Source: Acinetobacter sp. ANC 3903 (GTDB taxonomy: Bacteria > Pseudomonadota > Gammaproteobacteria > Pseudomonadales > Moraxellaceae). Taken from it: DNA of 64,000 nucleotides. The DNA lies in assembly GCF_002135315.1 (NCBI RefSeq), contig NZ_NEGA01000002.1:1-64000 (forward strand), in the 5' to 3' direction. Within the stretch, counting starts at the first letter, position 1, and each line of letters opens with the position of its first letter. The notes under the pieces are model-generated. The model was not told the origin of the DNA, did no database searches, and worked only from the letters and a program-made list of their open reading frames with translations. Shown one piece after another: positions 8,555 to 17,413 of the stretch. The position numbers were made by a program, and so were the translations under genes.

Positions 8555-8929
8555 ATGAATCGAATTAACTCATTACAACTGGTTCCTAAAGACTTATTTT
8601 TTAAAATCACGATTTTAAAATCAATGATGTACTGCGGTGTTCTTTGGGGACTCTATCATCAACAAGGCTGGGCCATGATGGCCGACCATGAAGATTACAT
8701 TTTTCCATTTTGGCTGAACGGCATTCAGGCACAAAAATATGCACAGTTGCACTGGCCAAATTATACACCGCGTAAAATTACGCCAAAGGATTTTCAGGAA
8801 TCCTTGCTGCCGACATTAACTCGCTTAAATGTAACCCCTGCACTCTGTCATTCGTCGAGTCGGAAATTTAAATTGACCACTCAACAAATGCGGCATTTCT
8901 TTTTTTCTGATTCTGTACAACCGGCTTAA
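8555..8929 (+). CDS. DUF2750 family protein
   Basis: The 124-residue product fits the DUF2750 pattern: a helical start, then a GLYHQQGWAMMADHEDYIFPFWLN-type core in which a short acidic hairpin is followed by a P-F-W strand, then AQKYAQLHWPNYTPRKITPKDF. Members are small cytoplasmic proteins of unknown function. The ATG at 8555 has only a weak ribosome-binding site; ATGs near 8621-8624 are possible but would remove the first conserved helix. The C-terminal 20 residues (KLTTQQMRHFFF) look specific to this group. Confidence 0.7.
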   Translation: MNRINSLQLVPKDLFFKITILKSMMYCGVLWGLYHQQGWAMMADHEDYIFPFWLNGIQAQKYAQLHWPNYTPRKITPKDFQESLLPTLTRLNVTPALCHSSSRKFKLTTQQMRHFFFSDSVQPA

Positions 8930-9060
8930 TGTCTTCTGCCAACAGCAATAATGAAAAATAGGGAAATGTAAATTTTTATTTATGACCCGAAAAGTATTTG
9001 CATTTTTCTTATTTCGCGCTAAGTTTAATGTCAAATGAATAACAAAAAGGATGATAATAA

Positions 9061-9492
9061 ATGACCAATGTAGCACAAGTTATTCAGAACAAAATTGAGA
9101 AAACGATTTTTACTATTAGTCCTGAATCGACGGTACTTGAAGCAATTTCACTTATGGCAGCTAAAGGCATTGGTGCACTGGTCGTGACTGACCAAGAAAA
9201 AGTGGTTGGTATTCTGTCCGAACGTGATTACATGCGTAAAGTGACGTTGATGGAACGGACCTCTAAAGAAACGACAGTCGGTGAAATCATGACTGCTAAA
9301 GTACTGACCGTGACTAAGTCCACCAGTGTGGAAGATTGCTTAGGCTTAATGACTGATCGTCATTTACGTCATCTTCCTGTAGTTGAAAATGCAAAACTGG
9401 TAGGGTTAATCTCGATTGGTGATTTGGTTAAAGCTGTAATGGATGATCAGCGCAAACTCATTGATCAGTTACAACAATATATTGCAAGTTAA
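9061..9492 (+). CDS. CBS-domain protein
   Basis: This 143-residue cytoplasmic protein consists of two CBS domains (about residues 8-62 and 75-130), with the usual AAKGIGALVVTDQEKVVGILSERDY and DRHLRHLPVVENAKLVGLISIGDLV motifs. A tandem CBS (Bateman) module binds adenine nucleotides such as AMP, ATP or SAM; no effector domain is attached, so it may regulate another protein in trans. AAGGA precedes the ATG. The gene is followed by a strong terminator and a repeat element. Confidence 0.92.
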   Translation: MTNVAQVIQNKIEKTIFTISPESTVLEAISLMAAKGIGALVVTDQEKVVGILSERDYMRKVTLMERTSKETTVGEIMTAKVLTVTKSTSVEDCLGLMTDRHLRHLPVVENAKLVGLISIGDLVKAVMDDQRKLIDQLQQYIAS

Positions 9493-9504
9493 GATTTAAT
9501 GCCT

Positions 9505-9533
9505 AAAAAACCTCTCATGTCGAGAGGTTTTTT
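9505..9533 (+). terminator. terminator of the CBS-domain gene, probably bidirectional
   Basis: AAAAAACCTCTC and GAGAGGTTTTTT form a perfect 12-bp stem around a 5-nt loop, followed by further Ts. A-runs on the other side make it usable by the leftward trpB transcript too. Confidence 0.9.
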
Positions 9534-9535
9534 TT

Positions 9536-9622
9536 AATCCCTCTAAATCTCCCTTTAATAAAGGGAGATTTTAACCATCCTCTTTTAAAAGATGAGCCAT
9601 ATATGGCACTAGAGAGATTTTT
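9536..9622. repeat. palindromic intergenic repeat, degenerate copy
   Basis: Nested palindromes: TCTCCCTTTAATAAAGGGAGA, then CATCCTCTTTTAAAAGATG, ending AGAGAGATTT, which roughly complements the AATCCCTCT at the start. It shares the CCCTTTAATAAAGGG core and the overall plan with the better conserved copy at 45892-45992. Confidence 0.7.
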
Positions 9623-9626
9623 ATAA

Positions 9627-10835
9627 TTAATTCAAACCCAATTTTGCAGCCACATAGTCTGAGTCTTTATCACCACGACCCGATAGATTCACGACAATTT
9701 TTACATCTTTGGCCATTTTTGGTGCTTCACGCAAAGCCCAGGCGACTGCATGTGAACTTTCCAGTGCAGGCACAATTCCCTCTACACGTGAAAGAGTCAT
9801 AAAGGCATCCAGACACTCTTGGTCGGTTGCTGTGGTATATTCCACACGGCCCAAGTCTTTTAGCAAGCTATGCTGTGGACCTACGCCCGGATAATCTAAA
9901 CCTGAAGCAATCGAGTGTACCGGTAAAGGCTCACCTTGCTCATCTTCAAGCACATAACAGGCCATACCATGAAGCTGGCTTGGTTTACCCAGAGTTAAAG
10001 TTGCTGAGTGCATATTAGTATCCAAACCATGTCCTGCAGGTTCTACACCTACCAGTTTTACATCATTATCATTTAAGAATGCTGTAAAAGCGCCCATCGC
10101 ATTGGAACCACCGCCAACGCATGCAACCACATAATCAGGATTTGATCCAAAACGGTCCTGGGTTTGAACCTTGATTTCATCACCAATAATGGACTGAAAG
10201 TCACGCACCATTTTCGGGAATGGATGTGGACCTACCACTGAACCAATCGCATAGATAAAGTTTTTCGGATCTTTTAAGTATTCTTCAAAGGCACTGTCCA
10301 CGGCATCTTTTAGGGTAGCGGTGCCACGTGTAACTGAAATCAGGGTCGCACCCAAAATTTTCATTTTTACAACGTTTGGATGTTCTTTTTCAATATCCAC
10401 TTGTCCCATGTGAATTTCACATGGAATGCCCACTAAAGCACATGCTGTTGCCAATGCTACACCATGCTGACCTGCACCCGTTTCAGCAATGACTTTCTTC
10501 TTGCCCATGTATTTGGCAAGCAAAGCCTCACCTAAACAGTGGTTGATTTTGTGCGCGCCGGTGTGGTTCAAATCTTCACGTTTCAGGTAGATTTGTGCTC
10601 CACCCAATTGATCGGACAAACGTTTGGCATGAAACAGTGGACTTGGACGACCGACATAATTGGCAAACAAATCGGCTAGTTCATTCTGGAATTCAGCAGT
10701 ATGGCGGATTTGCTCATACGCCACATTGATTTCGTCCATCGCTTCTTTTAAATGAGGTGGAATAAACTGACCACCGTATTGTCCAAAGAAACCTTCTTCA
10801 TTGGGTAATGGGATGCCATTAATTTGATGATCCAT
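9627..10835 (-). CDS. trpB: tryptophan synthase beta chain
   Basis: This PLP enzyme (402 residues from the chosen start) condenses indole with serine to tryptophan. It has the Schiff-base lysine in HTGAHKINH (K96), the [11 protein letters not shown] catalytic loop, the phosphate-binding [10 protein letters not shown] and the C-terminal [10 protein letters not shown] chose the ATG at 10835 because AAGGA lies seven bases upstream; an ATG at 10850 is in frame. No trpA or trpF is adjacent. Instead it follows a MoxR/vWA pair on the same strand with a 45-bp gap. In Acinetobacter trpB is normally grouped with trpF and trpA, so this could be an extra or relocated copy. That is inference. Confidence 0.93.
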   Translation of the reverse strand: MDHQINGIPLPNEEGFFGQYGGQFIPPHLKEAMDEINVAYEQIRHTAEFQNELADLFANYVGRPSPLFHAKRLSDQLGGAQIYLKREDLNHTGAHKINHCLGEALLAKYMGKKKVIAETGAGQHGVALATACALVGIPCEIHMGQVDIEKEHPNVVKMKILGATLISVTRGTATLKDAVDSAFEEYLKDPKNFIYAIGSVVGPHPFPKMVRDFQSIIGDEIKVQTQDRFGSNPDYVVACVGGGSNAMGAFTAFLNDNDVKLVGVEPAGHGLDTNMHSATLTLGKPSQLHGMACYVLEDEQGEPLPVHSIASGLDYPGVGPQHSLLKDLGRVEYTTATDQECLDAFMTLSRVEGIVPALESSHAVAWALREAPKMAKDVKIVVNLSGRGDKDSDYVAAKLGLN

Positions 10836-10880
10836 TTTCAATTCCTTCATTTAAAAAGAACGCATTTGATTTCAATACGT

Positions 10881-12068
10881 TTAACGAGCCAAATATTTTG
10901 TCATGTCTTCCACACCCTTTAAGGTCATGGGATACATATGATCTTCAAAGATTTGTTTGATCTGACCAATGGTATGGGTGTAATGCCAATAACTGTCTTG
11001 TTCTGGATTAAGCCAGGCCGTCTTTTCAAAATGTTGACGTAAACGCTGTAACCAGACATTACCTGCTTCATCATTCATATATTCAACAGAACCGCCCACC
11101 GAGTTCAGCTCATAAGGTGCCATACTGGCATCTCCTACCACAATTACCCGATAGTCGCGCCCATAAGTATTGAATAAGTCCCAGGTATTCATGCGGGTAT
11201 TAGAACGGCGGATATTGTCTTTCCAGACATAGTCATACAAACAGTTATGGAAATAAAAATATTCTAAAGTTTTAAATTCGGTTTTAGCCGCGCTAAACAG
11301 TTTCTCACATTGCGCGATGTGCGAATCCATCGAACCGCCCACATCAAACAACATCAGCACTTTAATGCGGTTGCGACGTTCCGGCACCAGCTGTACATCT
11401 AAAATGCCCTGTTTGGCCGTTTCCCGAATGGTCCCGTTAATATCCAGTTCTTCAGCTGCGCCTTGACGGGCAAATTTACGCAGACGGCGTAATGCCATTT
11501 GCATTTGGCGTGTACCGAGTATTTGCTCATCATCCAGGTTTTGGTATTTACGCTGCTCCCAAACCTTGACTGCAGAACGTTTACGTCCCGGCCCACCAAT
11601 ACGCACACCTTCAGGATGATCGCCATAGGCACCAAATGGCGATGTGCCACCAGTACCAATCATCTTGTTACCACCCTGATGCTTCTTGTGCTGCTCACGA
11701 AGACGCTCTTCCAGCATCTTCATCAGTTCTTCCAGCGAGCCTGCTTTCTTCAGCTCTTCACGTTGTTCTGGAGTAAGATGCTTTTCTAAAAGCTCGAGGT
11801 CGAACCAGTCTTTCGGCAGTTTATGTACCTGATTGAGCAAATCATCCAGATCAAAAGTAGAGATACCATCAAAGTAATCTTTCATGGCACGATCAAACTT
11901 GTCAAAGAAACGCTCATCTTTGATCATGACCGTTTTAGCCAGTTGATAGAACTCGTCCTGATTGGCAAAAACCAGACCAGAAGCAACCGCTTCATTCAGA
12001 TCAATCAGTTCACGCGTTGAAACCGGTACGCCGTATTTTCTTAAGGTATAAAACAATCGCACAAACAT
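10881..12068 (-). CDS. vWA domain (CoxE-like) protein, partner of a MoxR ATPase
   Basis: The 395-residue cytoplasmic protein has an N-terminal helical region, a charged GGTSPFGAYGDHPEGVRIGGPGR linker (about 140-162) and a C-terminal von Willebrand A domain with the metal-ion site DxGxSM (D242, G244, S246). It fits the CoxE/YehP type. AAGGAG precedes the ATG. The gene lies 12 bp downstream of the MoxR ATPase gene, and such pairs usually work together as an AAA+ chaperone that remodels or loads metal into a target. The target here is not evident. Confidence 0.88.
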   Translation of the reverse strand: MFVRLFYTLRKYGVPVSTRELIDLNEAVASGLVFANQDEFYQLAKTVMIKDERFFDKFDRAMKDYFDGISTFDLDDLLNQVHKLPKDWFDLELLEKHLTPEQREELKKAGSLEELMKMLEERLREQHKKHQGGNKMIGTGGTSPFGAYGDHPEGVRIGGPGRKRSAVKVWEQRKYQNLDDEQILGTRQMQMALRRLRKFARQGAAEELDINGTIRETAKQGILDVQLVPERRNRIKVLMLFDVGGSMDSHIAQCEKLFSAAKTEFKTLEYFYFHNCLYDYVWKDNIRRSNTRMNTWDLFNTYGRDYRVIVVGDASMAPYELNSVGGSVEYMNDEAGNVWLQRLRQHFEKTAWLNPEQDSYWHYTHTIGQIKQIFEDHMYPMTLKGVEDMTKYLAR

Positions 12069-12080
12069 GGCGATGTCTCC

Positions 12081-12932
12081 TTAACGACGCGACATAAAGG
12101 CTAAACGTTCAAGCAATTGCACATCTTGCTCGTTTTTGATCAGGGCACCATACAAGGGTGGAATAGCCTTGGATTTGTCATGCTTGCGCAAAATATCTTC
12201 TGGCATGTCATCTGCCATCAGCAGGCTTAACCAGTCAATCAGTTCAGAAGTGGATGGTGGTTTCTTTAAACCCGGAATCTGACGCAGTTTAAAGAAAACC
12301 TGCAAGGCTTCATTCACTAAAGTTGCGGAAACTTGCGGGAAATGCACATCGATAATCTCGCGCATGGTCGCTTCATCAGGGAATTCAATATAATGAAAGA
12401 AACAGCGGCGCAAGAATGCATCCGGCAATTCCTTTTCATTATTTGAAGTAATAATCACGATCGGACGTTGTGTCGCGGTGATGGTTTCACCAGTCTCATA
12501 AACAAAAAACGACATTTTGTCGAGTTCATGCAACAAGTCATTCGGAAACTCGATATCTGCCTTGTCAATTTCATCAATCAACAACACACAGCGTTGTTCA
12601 CTGGTGAAAGCTTCCCACAATTTTCCAGGCTTGATGTAGTTTTTAATGTCATAAACACGATCATCACCTAGCTGACTATCACGCAAGCGCGATACGGCAT
12701 CGTATTCATACAAGCCTTGCTGGGCTTTGGTGGTCGACTTGATATGCCACGTGAGCAGCTTAAGCCCCAAGCTTTCAGCCACTTGTTCAGCAAGTAGCGT
12801 TTTACCGGTTCCTGGTTCACCTTTAACCAGAAGTGGCTTTTGCAAACGACGTGCAGCCTTGACAGCAAGTTTTAAACTATCAGTCGCAATGTACTGATCT
12901 GTACCGATAAATTGTTGGGTATCAACAGACAT
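12081..12932 (-). CDS. MoxR family AAA+ ATPase
   Basis: This 283-residue AAA+ ATPase has Walker A GEPGTGKT (residues 38-45), Walker B LLIDEID (117-123), sensor 1 in IVIITSNNEKELPDAFLRR and the arginine-finger region just after it. It is of the MoxR/RavA-like branch that acts with vWA proteins, and the vWA gene follows after 12 bp. Substrates are unknown. A membrane protein gene lies 21 bp upstream, so the three may be one transcript. Confidence 0.92.
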   Translation of the reverse strand: MSVDTQQFIGTDQYIATDSLKLAVKAARRLQKPLLVKGEPGTGKTLLAEQVAESLGLKLLTWHIKSTTKAQQGLYEYDAVSRLRDSQLGDDRVYDIKNYIKPGKLWEAFTSEQRCVLLIDEIDKADIEFPNDLLHELDKMSFFVYETGETITATQRPIVIITSNNEKELPDAFLRRCFFHYIEFPDEATMREIIDVHFPQVSATLVNEALQVFFKLRQIPGLKKPPSTSELIDWLSLLMADDMPEDILRKHDKSKAIPPLYGALIKNEQDVQLLERLAFMSRR

Positions 12933-12953
12933 GATCTAACCTTATTGTTTTAC

Positions 12954-13337
12954 TTAAAGCGGTGAACTATTTTTGTTTAATTCGAATTTTGCCTTGTTGG
13001 CAGTGTATTTTGACCATAAGGCACCAATGACCAAACCTACTCCGAGCACAAACAAGATCAGAGAGGCATTTGACCAAATCAGCGTCTTTTCTTTGGTGAG
13101 CACACCGAACAGCAAGCCGAAAATAGCTGGAGCGATAGCAGCATTATTTCCTTCAGAAACTGTGGGTGTCAGTAAAATGGCAAAGCCGATGAGCCAGGTC
13201 ATGCCACCTAAAGGTTTAGGCAAACGTTTTGCAATGGCATACCAGGCCCATAGAATAATCAGACTGCCTACAAGATAAACCGTGACAGCAATACTATCTT
13301 CAGGAATTGAATCTAGTAGTGAAAGAAAACCATTCAT
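12954..13337 (-). CDS. small integral membrane protein of unknown function
   Basis: This 127-residue protein has about four transmembrane helices (about 17-37, 46-60, 65-82, 88-107) and short charged loops. AGGAG precedes the ATG. It sits 21 bp downstream of ycgL and 21 bp upstream of the MoxR gene on the same strand. That tight spacing suggests co-transcription and possibly a membrane partner for the MoxR/vWA pair, but there is no sequence evidence for the function. Confidence 0.75.
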   Translation of the reverse strand: MNGFLSLLDSIPEDSIAVTVYLVGSLIILWAWYAIAKRLPKPLGGMTWLIGFAILLTPTVSEGNNAAIAPAIFGLLFGVLTKEKTLIWSNASLILFVLGVGLVIGALWSKYTANKAKFELNKNSSPL

Positions 13338-13358
13338 CTTACAACTCCTGATTAACCA

Positions 13359-13685
13359 TTAAGCGCCACGAAGCCCTTCAGGTGCAACAGCATTTGGATT
13401 GATTAACCCTTCTGGAGGTACTTGAATAAAGAAGCCTTTAGTTTCAATAGAATCGATCACATGCAACACATTTACACGTGCCAATTTACGACCTTCAGAT
13501 AACTCTAAATCCATAACAAAAGTTGCACGACCAAATGCAACGCGCATCGCTTCCGGTAAAACTTCTAGCGGATTGATTGCCTCAGCTTCATGTTCAGTGG
13601 CTTCTGGACGGGCGATGTAAAGATACATTTCATCTTTTTTGCTAGATTTAAAAATTGAACATTGCATAGTTGGAACAGTACTCAT
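13359..13685 (-). CDS. ycgL: YcgL domain protein
   Basis: This 108-residue cytoplasmic protein has the YcgL signature [19 protein letters not shown] near the start and [20 protein letters not shown] in the middle. The family is found only in gammaproteobacteria and has no firmly assigned role. The start at 13685 and an ATG at 13667 (MQCSIFKS, closer to the family's usual start) are both possible. It often neighbours rnd, as it does here: rnd lies upstream on the same strand, separated by a terminator hairpin. Confidence 0.88.
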   Translation of the reverse strand: MSTVPTMQCSIFKSSKKDEMYLYIARPEATEHEAEAINPLEVLPEAMRVAFGRATFVMDLELSEGRKLARVNVLHVIDSIETKGFFIQVPPEGLINPNAVAPEGLRGA

Positions 13686-13710
13686 AAAACTCAGGACAAA
13701 GCATACAGCA

Positions 13711-13752
13711 AAAAAAAGACTGATACATTAATGATTATTAACGCATCAGTCG
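13711..13752 (-). terminator. terminator of rnd
   Basis: GACTGAT (13718-13724) pairs with ATCAGTC (13745-13751), with a further AT-rich inner dyad in the loop. On the minus strand TTTTTTT (13711-13717) follows. Confidence 0.75.
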
Positions 13753-13796
13753 TGATTGTATATAAATGTTAATTCTTTAAACAGAATGGCTAAAAA

Positions 13797-14939
13797 TCAA
13801 TCTATCACTTTCATTTGGGTAGACAGATAATTTTCATCTGCATGCAGAACTTCAATCAGCGGCTTGGTCAGTACATCATAACGCCAGCCGAGCAGATAAG
13901 CCGGTAAATCCTGCTCATCATTATGAAAGACTACATGCTGATACAGTGCATTCAGCCATTTTTTACGCATCAATACTTCTTTAGGTACTGTGGTTTCCTG
14001 AACCACAGCCTGAATGACATTATCCACTTTTTCACCAATCTCTTTGGATGAGTGACGAATTGGACGTGCCATACGCAGTGGCCATTCTGCCTGTTCAGGC
14101 AAGAATTTAAGTAAATCCAGAATGGTTTTACCATATTCACGCACAATATTTTGACGGATATCTTTAATGCTGGACAACTGGAACTGATTACGCGGATTTT
14201 TTTCCACCAGATCAATCAGGGTAGAATTTTTCAGGATAAAGCTGCGCGGATAATTCAGGGCCTTGACCATCTGCTCACGCCATACAGCCAGTTGCTGTAA
14301 CTGCATCAATTGACGGCGCGAATGACGATAATTGCCAATATCGTGATAAAGCAACTCTACAGGCGTTTCCTGACCAATTTCATGAGTCAGATGACGGCAA
14401 TCTTCCAGTGTAAAATCCAGTAAATATTTATCGCTTAATTGCTGCTGAATTTTATTGGACAGGTTCATCAGATACAGTACGTCATTCGCCGCATAGGTGA
14501 GTTGCTCCGAGCTTAACGGACGCGCCAACCAGTCAGATCGGGTCTGGTCTTTATCAATGTCCACATCCAGCATGTGCTTTAATGCATTTTGATAGCTCAT
14601 CTGTAGTCCATGCCCTAAAAAAGACATACCGACCTGGGTATCAAAAACATTTCTTAAGCTTTTTTGCTGTGAATAATGATAGATTAAATCGATATCTTCA
14701 CTGCAGGCATGGAAGATATTCTGCTGAGCATCAAACAGTCTTGCCCAGAATAACGACAAATCCAGACTTGTGCCATCCAGCAAAAACACCTGATCGGCAA
14801 CATTGATTTGAAATACACCCAATTTGGGCCACAGGGTATCGACCTTGATGAATTCGGTATCCAATCCATAAACGGATGTCTGCCCCATCAAGTGCAAAAT
14901 ATTGTCTAAATCTTTTTGTTGCTGAATAAACTGAAACAT
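13797..14939 (-). CDS. rnd: ribonuclease D
   Basis: RNase D is a 3'-5' exoribonuclease that trims tRNA and other small RNA precursors. This 380-residue copy has the DEDDy exonuclease domain (YGLDTEFI with D27 and E29; YAANDVLYL for the last motif, about residues 150-158), followed by a HRDC domain (RQLMQLQQLAVWREQMV, about 210-290) and a second helical C-terminal part. The length matches the family. About 200 bp of AT-rich DNA upstream holds its promoter. Confidence 0.93.
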   Translation of the reverse strand: MFQFIQQQKDLDNILHLMGQTSVYGLDTEFIKVDTLWPKLGVFQINVADQVFLLDGTSLDLSLFWARLFDAQQNIFHACSEDIDLIYHYSQQKSLRNVFDTQVGMSFLGHGLQMSYQNALKHMLDVDIDKDQTRSDWLARPLSSEQLTYAANDVLYLMNLSNKIQQQLSDKYLLDFTLEDCRHLTHEIGQETPVELLYHDIGNYRHSRRQLMQLQQLAVWREQMVKALNYPRSFILKNSTLIDLVEKNPRNQFQLSSIKDIRQNIVREYGKTILDLLKFLPEQAEWPLRMARPIRHSSKEIGEKVDNVIQAVVQETTVPKEVLMRKKWLNALYQHVVFHNDEQDLPAYLLGWRYDVLTKPLIEVLHADENYLSTQMKVID

Positions 14940-15146
14940 ATTACCGAGTCTAAAAACCAGATTCTCTCAAATGTATTTTAACCTATATATAAAATTTAGA
15001 TATAACTAAATTTACATTTGGCTCGTACATTCTCTATTTATAAGTATTTTTTTAAAAAGGCAACTATTTTTTATATATTTTTTGTATAAGTTTAAATTAA
15101 ATTCAAATAAATGTTACTTAAGTCTTGTTTCATATCTTAAATGATA

Positions 15147-15170
15147 AAATAAGCACCTAAGTACTTATTT
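15147..15170 (-). terminator. probable terminator overlapping the recR stop
   Basis: AAATAAGCAC and GTACTTATTT pair over 10 bp with one wobble and a 4-nt loop. The hairpin includes the recR stop codon. The U-run after it (TATCATTT) is weak. Confidence 0.5.
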
Positions 15171-15761
15171 CATACGCATACGATTATGCACCGCCTGACT
15201 TAAGGTATGACTATCGACATATTCAAGCTCTCCTCCTTGAGGAACACCTTGAGCTATCCGGGTCATCTGTACAGGCAAATGCTTGGTGGCTTCAACCAGA
15301 TAATGTGCTGTCGCCTGACCTTCTACAGTAGCATTGGTTGCCAATATCACTTCAGAAACAGTACCCTGACTTAGGCGCTGAATCAGATAAGGAATCCCGA
15401 TTTCTTCAGGGCCAATACCATCCAGCGGCGACAAATGCCCACCCAGTACATGGTACTTGCCACGAAAACTGCCACTTTGCTCAATCGCCATGACATCCGC
15501 AGGTGATTCAACCACACAGAGTAACTGATCATCGCGCTCATGCGACAGGCAAATGTCACACACTTCATTTTCTGTCAGTGAATGACAAACACTACATTCA
15601 TGAATATAGGTCGTGGCTTCATTCAAAGCATGTGCCAAGCCGACTGCACCTTCACGGTTTTTCATGATCAGGTGCAATGCCATGCGCTGAGCCGATTTCG
15701 GCCCAACACTTGGCAAAATACGTAAAGCTTGAACCAGTTGATCAAATCGATCACTAAACAC
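15165..15761 (-). CDS. recR: recombination mediator protein RecR
   Basis: RecR works with RecO (and RecF) to load RecA on gapped DNA. The 198-residue protein shows the helix-hairpin-helix (LPSVGPKSAQRMALH, about 16-30), the zinc finger (C56, C59, C68, C71) and the Toprim domain (about 80-175, with LLCVVESPADVMAIE and the Walker-like GELEYVD near the end). The start is a GTG with AAGGA ten bases upstream. It follows ybaB by 12 bp, the usual arrangement, although dnaX is not upstream here. Confidence 0.96.
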   Translation of the reverse strand: MFSDRFDQLVQALRILPSVGPKSAQRMALHLIMKNREGAVGLAHALNEATTYIHECSVCHSLTENEVCDICLSHERDDQLLCVVESPADVMAIEQSGSFRGKYHVLGGHLSPLDGIGPEEIGIPYLIQRLSQGTVSEVILATNATVEGQATAHYLVEATKHLPVQMTRIAQGVPQGGELEYVDSHTLSQAVHNRMRMK

Positions 15762-15773
15762 TGGGCGTATTCC

Positions 15774-16103
15774 TTAGAATAAACCAGCAAGGCCTGGTGG
15801 CAAGCCCATACCAGAGTTAGCCGCTTTCATTTTTTCTTCAGAAATGGCTTCAGCCTGACGTGCCGCATCATTCATTGCAGCTGCGATTAAATCTTCAATC
15901 ATGTCGGCATCATCTTGAAGCAATTCAGGGCTGATTTCGATACGTTTCACCACATTGCGGCAAGTCATGGTCACTTTAACCAAGCCACCGCCTGCTTCAG
16001 CCTGGACTTCAGTTTGTGCAAGCTGTTCTTTGGCTTTTTTCATGCTGTTTTCAACATCTTTCTGCATGCGCTGTGCTTGCTGCATCAACATATTAATGTT
16101 CAT
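15774..16103 (-). CDS. ybaB: YbaB/EbfC family nucleoid-associated protein
   Basis: This 109-residue DNA-binding protein of the YbaB/EbfC family forms a tweezer-like dimer. Visible features are the long N-terminal helix ([25 protein letters not shown]), then [26 protein letters not shown] and the C-terminal helical part ending [14 protein letters not shown] precedes the ATG. It is usually in a dnaX-ybaB-recR operon; here metZ takes the place of dnaX, 42 bp upstream on the same strand. Confidence 0.94.
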   Translation of the reverse strand: MNINMLMQQAQRMQKDVENSMKKAKEQLAQTEVQAEAGGGLVKVTMTCRNVVKRIEISPELLQDDADMIEDLIAAAMNDAARQAEAISEEKMKAANSGMGLPPGLAGLF

Positions 16104-16145
16104 AAAATTCTCCGAACAATCAATTACTAAATTAATGTTTATAAA

Positions 16146-17333
16146 TTAGATTAAATCTAAACCACGACCAATGTCGCGAATAATATCATCAATATCTTCT
16201 AAACCAACAGATACGCGAATTAATCCTTCACGAATACCTGCGGCTTCTTTAGCCTCAGGTGAAAGCTTACCGTGAGTAGTGGTTGCTGGATGGGTAATGG
16301 TGGATTTGGCATCACCCAAGTTACCGGTAATTGAAATAAATTGGGTGTTGTCGACCACTTTCCAAGCCCCTTCACGACCACCTTTCACTTCAAATGACAC
16401 AATCCCGCCAAAGCCGCTTTGTTGTTTAGCTGCAAGTTCATGACCGACATGTGAAGGCAAACCAGCGTAATATACTTTTTCGACTTTGTCGTGCTGATTT
16501 AGGAATTCAGCCAGCTTTTGTGCGCCTTCTGAATGTGCTTTCATACGTAAACGTAAAGTTTCCAGGCCTTTCAAGAACACCCAGGCATTGAATGGGCTCA
16601 TAGATGGACCAGTAGTACGCACATAACCAAATACTTCTTCAAGCAATTTGTGATTACCCACCACAGCACCACCCAAAGCACGTCCTTGACCATCCAGATA
16701 TTTGGTTGCCGAGTAAATGACTAAGTCCGCACCAAATTGAATAGGTCGCTGTAAAACAGGAGTACAGAAGCTGTTGTCAATTGCCAGCAATGCACCATTG
16801 GCGTGGGCAATATCAGCCAAGGCCTGAATATCCGCCACTTCAGCTAAAGGGTTGGATGGAGATTCAACAAACAGTAATTTTGTTTCAGCTTTGATGGCAT
16901 TTTTCCATGCATCAAGATCGGTTAAATCGACAAAATCGACACTTACACCAAATTTAGCCACATATTTTTCAAAAAGAGAAACCGTAGAACCAAACACAGC
17001 ACGTGAACAGATCACATGATCGCCCAATTTCAAGTATGACATTGCCACAGCCATGATGGCTGCCATACCAGAACTGGTTGCCACCGCACGTTCAGTACCT
17101 TCCAAAGCCGCAAGACGTTTTTCAAACATTGCAACCGTCGGATTGGTAAAGCGCGAATAGATATTGCCCGGTTCCTGACCTGAAAATTTAGCTGCGGCTT
17201 CTGCGGCATTTTCATAGACGAATGATGAAGTCAGGAAGATCGGCTCGCAGTGTTCACCTTCAAAACTGCGTGTATGACCTGTACGAATGGCTAAAGTGTC
17301 TAATTGGTATTCAATGTCGTCTTGTTGGCTCAT
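16146..17333 (-). CDS. metZ: O-succinylhomoserine sulfhydrylase
   Basis: This PLP enzyme of the Cys/Met metabolism family (395 residues) makes homocysteine from O-succinylhomoserine and sulfide, bypassing cystathionine. Signatures are YSRFTNPTVAMFEKRLAALEG, VATSSGMAAIMAV, and the PLP lysine in YSATKYLDGQGRALGG (K211). I chose the ATG at 17333 (MSQQDD), where homology begins; the frame is open another 46 codons, but that part overlaps the divergent gene and looks unlike protein. MetZ rather than MetB or MetC fits the active-site pattern and direct sulfhydrylation in this group. Confidence 0.92.
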   Translation of the reverse strand: MSQQDDIEYQLDTLAIRTGHTRSFEGEHCEPIFLTSSFVYENAAEAAAKFSGQEPGNIYSRFTNPTVAMFEKRLAALEGTERAVATSSGMAAIMAVAMSYLKLGDHVICSRAVFGSTVSLFEKYVAKFGVSVDFVDLTDLDAWKNAIKAETKLLFVESPSNPLAEVADIQALADIAHANGALLAIDNSFCTPVLQRPIQFGADLVIYSATKYLDGQGRALGGAVVGNHKLLEEVFGYVRTTGPSMSPFNAWVFLKGLETLRLRMKAHSEGAQKLAEFLNQHDKVEKVYYAGLPSHVGHELAAKQQSGFGGIVSFEVKGGREGAWKVVDNTQFISITGNLGDAKSTITHPATTTHGKLSPEAKEAAGIREGLIRVSVGLEDIDDIIRDIGRGLDLI

Positions 17334-17413
17334 CTTCTCTACCCAGTCCTGGACTGCCGTTGCTAATAATTGCCAACATTTTGAGCGCCTATGGCATTTA
17401 AGGTCAAGGTATA

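Noticed and set aside
9627..13685. Reading the MoxR, vWA, membrane protein and trpB run as a new defence or metal-loading system
   Set aside because: MoxR/vWA pairs are common chaperone modules in core genomes, and nothing in the neighbourhood suggests a defence island.
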